64,000 nt of DNA from Bigelowiella natans CCMP2755 (Eukaryota > Cercozoa > Chlorarachniophyceae). Positions 59,299-64,000 of this stretch are shown in pieces; position 1 is the first letter of the stretch, and every line of letters begins with the position of its first letter. The stretch covers positions 93,960 to 157,959 of the forward strand of contig ADNK01000981.1 in assembly GCA_000320545.1 (NCBI GenBank), given 5' to 3'. The translations under genes and the position numbers were made by a program. A model generated the notes under the pieces. It saw only the letters and a list, made by a program, of their open reading frames with translations. It was not told the DNA's origin and searched no databases.

Positions 59299-59967
59299 AT
59301 GGTGGAAACTACATCAGATGCGACCCGTACCTTGTATTGTCTTCTCCTCCACTTTCTCCTCCACATCGTTGTCGAAGGAGGACGAGCGGGCACTACAACC
59401 AAAGCATTTGCTTATACAGCTGGAGAAGGAGGAGCGAGAAGAGGAGGAGATCGTAGACTCGCTCACAGGGCAATCAAAGGAGGCAGAGCCTCTCCCCACC
59501 CACCGACACATCTATCCTCCTCCTTTTCTCGACGTTCACGAAGTTTATTATCATTAAGAAATTCACACCTAGAGTTATTCTCATCATTACCCGAGCAGAT
59601 TGGAAATGTAATAATTGTATAATTTAACCAAAATGACATCTATGAAATACCATGAACAAGTGAGATTGAGAGAGTTGATAGAATACATATATACGTATAT
59701 TGACTTGTTAGAGTGTAGTGATTACTTCAGTGCTGCAACACTGTATGTAGCAGCTCGATTCCTCATCCATTATGTATGTATGGTCATTCTAATTTTCGAT
59801 CATTTCCTTTTCAATGACATTTATCCTCACAGAAGGCAGCTATGTACACGAAATCACGAGCAGCCCCAAGTAATATGAAAAGTAGGGTTGCAGGACAATC
59901 GGCAGAGTTGTTATCCGATGATACTACTACTCCTACATCCTCCGATGGGAAGAAAACTGCCGTCGTG

Positions 59968-60000
<33 letters not shown>

Positions 60001-60084
60001 TGAGTGGTAGTAGTAGGTAGAAGAATATATTGACATGGAATACGTATTTACGTGTATGTTTTGATCATCAGCGCCTAATGGGTA

Positions 60085-60122
<38 letters not shown>

Positions 60123-60868
60123 GTTCCTTGTGGTCATAATTATCGTCGTTATTGTTGTTGATGTTGGTGTTGTTTCTCAATATTAGATAGGAGGAGGATG
60201 GGCAGGATTCGGTGCAATGAAAGCTCTCAGTAGCGCTGGATGGTAGTAGGAATTGTACATATTTGTATCATTCTACACAAGTAGTAGAAGTAGTATTAGT
60301 TTTCGTAGTAGTAGTATCACTATTTCGATCATCGTCGTTGTGCGTTGTGAGAAATTAGAGATTCTGCTGCTGCTGCTGTTGCTGCTTGTGGTATTAGTCA
60401 TGTTGGACATGATCTCCCTCCTCATACATACATACATACATACATACTACTGACATGCTGCTGCTGCTTCTGCTGAAGAACAAAAGCAGTATCACCATTA
60501 CCACCATACTCATTCATATTTCTATTATTATTGTTATTATTACAATTATTATTATTTGTCGCAGGAATGTACGTGTCTTCGATGCAACACCTGACCCTGC
60601 TGCCTTAAATGGAGGTCAGTTGTAATAACGCCTTTGATGATTATCACAGGAGATGATAAACTATTATTGGAAGTTGGTTTAATATGATGATGGAACTAAA
60701 GAATAACAGCAGTATGCATGCATGCCGTGTGAAAATATTCCCATTAATTATTATTGTTTTCGTCGCTATTATCTCCTCCTCCTCTATAAGAAGAGAATAA
60801 GCTGATGTGCTGCTGAATATGCTGATGATTCTTCTTGTACAACACATTCGATTGAGCAAATCCATCAC

Positions 60869-60904
<36 letters not shown>

Positions 60905-61441
60905 GTAGGATTGCGAAATGAAAACGGAAGGCCTATAGAAGCTGGTTTTAAGGTGATGATGATGATGATGGATTATGGTATACTACAATGTACATATCAA
61001 TATTTTATCTACTACAGGGATTTTGGTGGCAATATCCAAATATATACTCTCTACTAGATGAGCTGAATCTAAAGGTGAGTGGTAGGAATACCCATGTACT
61101 TATTATTGACTTCATTGTTGAATATTCCTTCTGCTGCTGCCGTTGATCATTGTTACCGCTAATATTATGAGGGACACAAATTTCCTACTCATCATTGTCA
61201 TCATCATCGTGATCACTGTCATCATCATCATACAGCAGCAGCAGCAATATTTTGGTATCCCTTCCTCATAACATTTGTTACATACATAGCAATCTGAAGT
61301 ATTAACGCCTTTTACACGCAGTGGCTTTTACACGCCAAAGGGTAGATACCAGTGGTATAGATACACACTATACAATATATATTATCAACATCATACAACA
61401 CATGCATATTAGGTAGTTTGAGAATAATAAAAAGTATTGAA

Positions 61442-61476
<35 letters not shown>

Positions 61477-61701
61477 CCCAGATCATTATATGTAGTAGTC
61501 ATCATATGTCATTCAGTCAGTCACCAATCGTGTGACTTACTACTTCTTACACGTCGTTCGTTGTCATCCATCACGATAAATAATAATGATGATGATGATT
61601 ATAAAAGGTTTGTTCACACAAGCTCCGATATTTAGCGATTTACCACGGTGGTTCTTAACTTTATATTATTACTACGTAATACGTCTGTCATGTACATATA
61701 A

Positions 61702-61741
<40 letters not shown>

Positions 61742-63317
61742 GTGTGTGCAGCGTACGTAATACTTGAGTAGATAATCAAGAGGATAATCAGGGAGGAGGA
61801 GGATGATGATCAGGATCATGATCATCATTATGGGTTCCCACCCCCATTTGCCCAAGCATTAAACACATTTGCTCTATTCAGGGATTTTTCCTTCTTTCCA
61901 AGGATTACAATCGTGGGATTTCTGCTCCAGGTTGTTGACTCTGGCTTTCTTTTTCTGTCTCTCTCTTTTTCCCCCTCTGTGTGTGTGTGTGGCGGGGGGG
62001 GGGGGGAGGGGGGGGGGATGTCTGTAATGGGTACTGAAGCTCTTGCTTTTTGTGATGTCGTTTCATTAGCTTAAAATCTTCTAAACATTATATAATTTAT
62101 AGATGATACGGTATAAGAGCAGTGAAGAAATGTATTTACGGTAGTACTACCAAGAAGAAGAAGAAGGAGCCAACATCACACTAACACACCACAAATGTAA
62201 GAAATTTAGAAGGCAAAGACACAACATCATAAAACAGAAGTAACATCGAATATATTATCAAGAATAAGAGTAGTAGTAGTAGGAGGAAAAGGAGGAGGAG
62301 AAGGAGGAGGCAATTAGCAGAGCACGATTACTACTGCTACTACTACTACTACTACCACCACTATTACTACGAGAATCACAATGCTCTCCCTTGTGCTAAT
62401 TATCATTATCATCATCATTATTATTATCATTCACATAGATACGACAAGATGACGGCTATGGAACTCTTCCAAGAGGTGGTGTTTGACCACTTTCTCTCTG
62501 AATATATCAAAATATCTTCATAGTCCTTACAACAGCTTTCAAGGCCATTTATGTGAATGATGATGGTGATGATGATGATGATGATGATGATTGTTAGTTA
62601 TTATGTCAGATGATACATGATAGATCATATAATAATAACAATGCACGCACACATCGTGATGTTTATTATTATCTACACCTATTAGAGTGGCGTGAGCACA
62701 GAGTTAATTGAGGGATTTCTCCGACCTATTCTTCTTGTTGGTAAGTAGTAGTAGTAGTAGTAGTAGTAGCAGCAGCAGTGGTTCAAAATAAGAATAAAAA
62801 ACGATAAGAAGAAGAATCTAGTAGAAGAGTATTAAGTGGTAGATAGATGGTGATAATAATGGTAATGATGATGATGCTGATGATGATGATAGATGGGAAC
62901 GAAGCATAAGCGATTATTAGCCCAGCAAATGTACATGATCACATCTTCCTTTTGCCTGGATTTGCGTTTATGATGATAGATTATCTATTTAGCTACTAGC
63001 CCCTCTTCTTCTTCTTCTTCTTCTTCTTCTTCTTCTTCTCCTGCATAACATGTTCGTATAACAACTACTAATACTACTACTGATAATAAAACTTCCATTG
63101 CACAGGTCTATTCAAACCACCAGAAGAATTAAGTGCTGCATTAGTGATGGTACAACTCTTGTTGTTGTTGTTGTTGCTGCTGCTGCTGTTGTTGTTTTTC
63201 ACCACATCCACCGATAGCTGCCGTAACAGAATTATAATAATTCTCTCGTAAATAGTAAATATTAAACTCTACAGTGTTGGTGATAAACACAGAAACGCGT
63301 AGCAGCAGCAGTCTATC

Positions 63318-63367
<50 letters not shown>

Positions 63368-63455
63368 TCACAAAACTACTGATATGATCAGGATATGCTT
63401 TACTACTATGCTATTGGACACCAGTATGACTTCGACGTTAAATGGGCTAGGTAGC

Positions 63456-63487
<32 letters not shown>

Positions 63488-63664
63488 CATGGAGTAGGGA
63501 GAGGAGGAGGAGATGTAGGAAGTGAGATAGATACGTAATATCAACATAGATAGTAAGAAAGTGAGAAAGGATGTATGTAATATCAGCAGAGATAGTAAGA
63601 AAGTGAAATAGAATGTATGTAATATCCCCAAAGATACTAACCCATCTCTGCTTTCTCTCTCTCT

Positions 63665-63703
<39 letters not shown>

Positions 63704-63790
63704 ATATTCTGCAGATCTCCTATAAGTGAAGCTATCATACGACCTATGGTACAAGATATTCAAAATAATGCTCAATTCGCTGGACTTCAG
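59299..63790 (+). CDS. Plastid-type FAD-dependent oxidoreductase, phytoene-dehydrogenase-like (3' end missing)
   Basis: Exon 1 (59299-59607) encodes a hydrophobic leader (LYCLLLHFLLHIVVE) then a Ser/Arg-rich stretch, consistent with a bipartite plastid presequence. Phase-consistent exons: 59833-59967 (ends KKTAVV), 60187-60242 (IGGGWAGFGAMKALSSAG, FAD fingerprint), 60565-60614 (VRVFDATPDPAALNG), 60909-60952 (ENGRPIEAGFK), 61018-61074 (GFWWQYPNIYSLLDELNLK), 61290-61341 (LTPFTRSGFYTP), one from 61608 (FTQAPIFSDLPRW), about 61780-61930 (FAQALNTFALFRDFSF), then exons reading YDKMTAMELFQE, STELIEGFLRPILLVG, LFKPPEELSAALVM, DMLYYYAIGHQYDFDVKWAR (ending 63450) and 63715-63790. This matches cyanobacterial/algal amine-oxidase-like proteins related to carotenoid desaturases and isomerases. 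Substrate unknown. The remaining C-terminus would lie beyond the window. Confidence 0.88.
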
Positions 63791-64000
63791 GTGCCGTGTG
63801 GGGGGAGGGGGGGGGGGGGGGGGGGGCCGGCTCTCCTGTATTTGCATATGTGTATTTCTCGGGAAAATAATGAATGTTTACCCCGAGCTTTTTATTAACG
63901 CGCCTTATGGTCCCCCGTGGGGGCGTTTTTAAAAAAAAAAATATGAAGAATATAACCGGTTTTTTGGGGGCGTGAAAAAAAATGGTTTTTTTTTTTCTCC
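63791..64000. other. Homopolymer-rich terminal sequence, suspected low-quality contig end
   Basis: After the last exon, text changes to long G, A and T runs (an 18-20 base G run near 63805-63827, A runs near 63938 and 63976, T run at 63987-63996). Nothing like it occurs elsewhere in the window. Probably an assembly or read-end artefact. Confidence 0.6.

Noticed and set aside
63368-63847. Minus-strand 159-residue frame at the right end
   Set aside because: Crosses introns, TA repeats and the homopolymer-rich end; antisense to supported exons of the oxidoreductase.

Overview
This is nuclear DNA of a eukaryote, most likely a photosynthetic protist. Genes are split by GT-AG introns (plus one GC-AG) packed with microsatellites: (GTA)n, (GAT)n, (CA)n, (GA)n, (AT)n. 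Several proteins carry matching runs of Ser, Asp, His, Gln or Gly. The right-hand gene is a FAD oxidoreductase of the phytoene-dehydrogenase-like type found in cyanobacteria and plastid-bearing eukaryotes, which points to an alga. I cannot name the lineage. No rRNA, tRNA, CRISPR, operon or prokaryotic signal was found. All splice models were read by eye; where phases at both ends of an intron agree I say so.

Layout: proline-rich/coiled-coil gene (-, ~860-2565); AIFM2/NDH2-type FAD oxidoreductase (+, 3521-9286); large beta-propeller-like protein, possibly FANCB-related (-, ~10647-16749); UBZ4-PBZ-UBZ4 zinc-finger protein (+, 17496-~20872); secreted/type II sulfotransferase-like protein (-, 22837-24883); TPR plus C-terminal J-domain co-chaperone (+, ~25870-34092); single-exon SPX/EF-hand/mitochondrial-carrier fusion (+, 36230-38101); fucosyltransferase-like gene of about 20 exons (-, 39529-~46330); single-exon LRR pseudokinase (-, 47745-50135); SYS1 (+, 50722-51469); C2-domain protein (-, ~52990-58882); plastid-type FAD oxidoreductase (+, 59299 to the window edge, incomplete).

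The strongest large-scale signal is not a gene. The spacers have two textures. Those downstream of gene 3' ends (convergent or tandem: 1-700, 9290-10330, 21750-22310, 34100-35800, 38200-39480, 46500-47744, 51780-52630) are stretches rich in self-complementary words (CTAG, TGCA, GCATGC, runs of GCTAGC). Divergent promoter spacers (about 2600-3520, 16750-17495, 24884-25869, 50136-50721, 58883-59298) lack this texture. All spacers in the window follow this rule.

The strongest protein-level observation is the fusion at 36230-38101: an SPX domain (inositol-pyrophosphate/phosphate sensor), EF-hands (calcium) and an ATP-Mg/Pi-type mitochondrial carrier in one intronless reading frame. Two head-to-head genes (10647-16749 and 17496-20872) may both be DNA-repair proteins.
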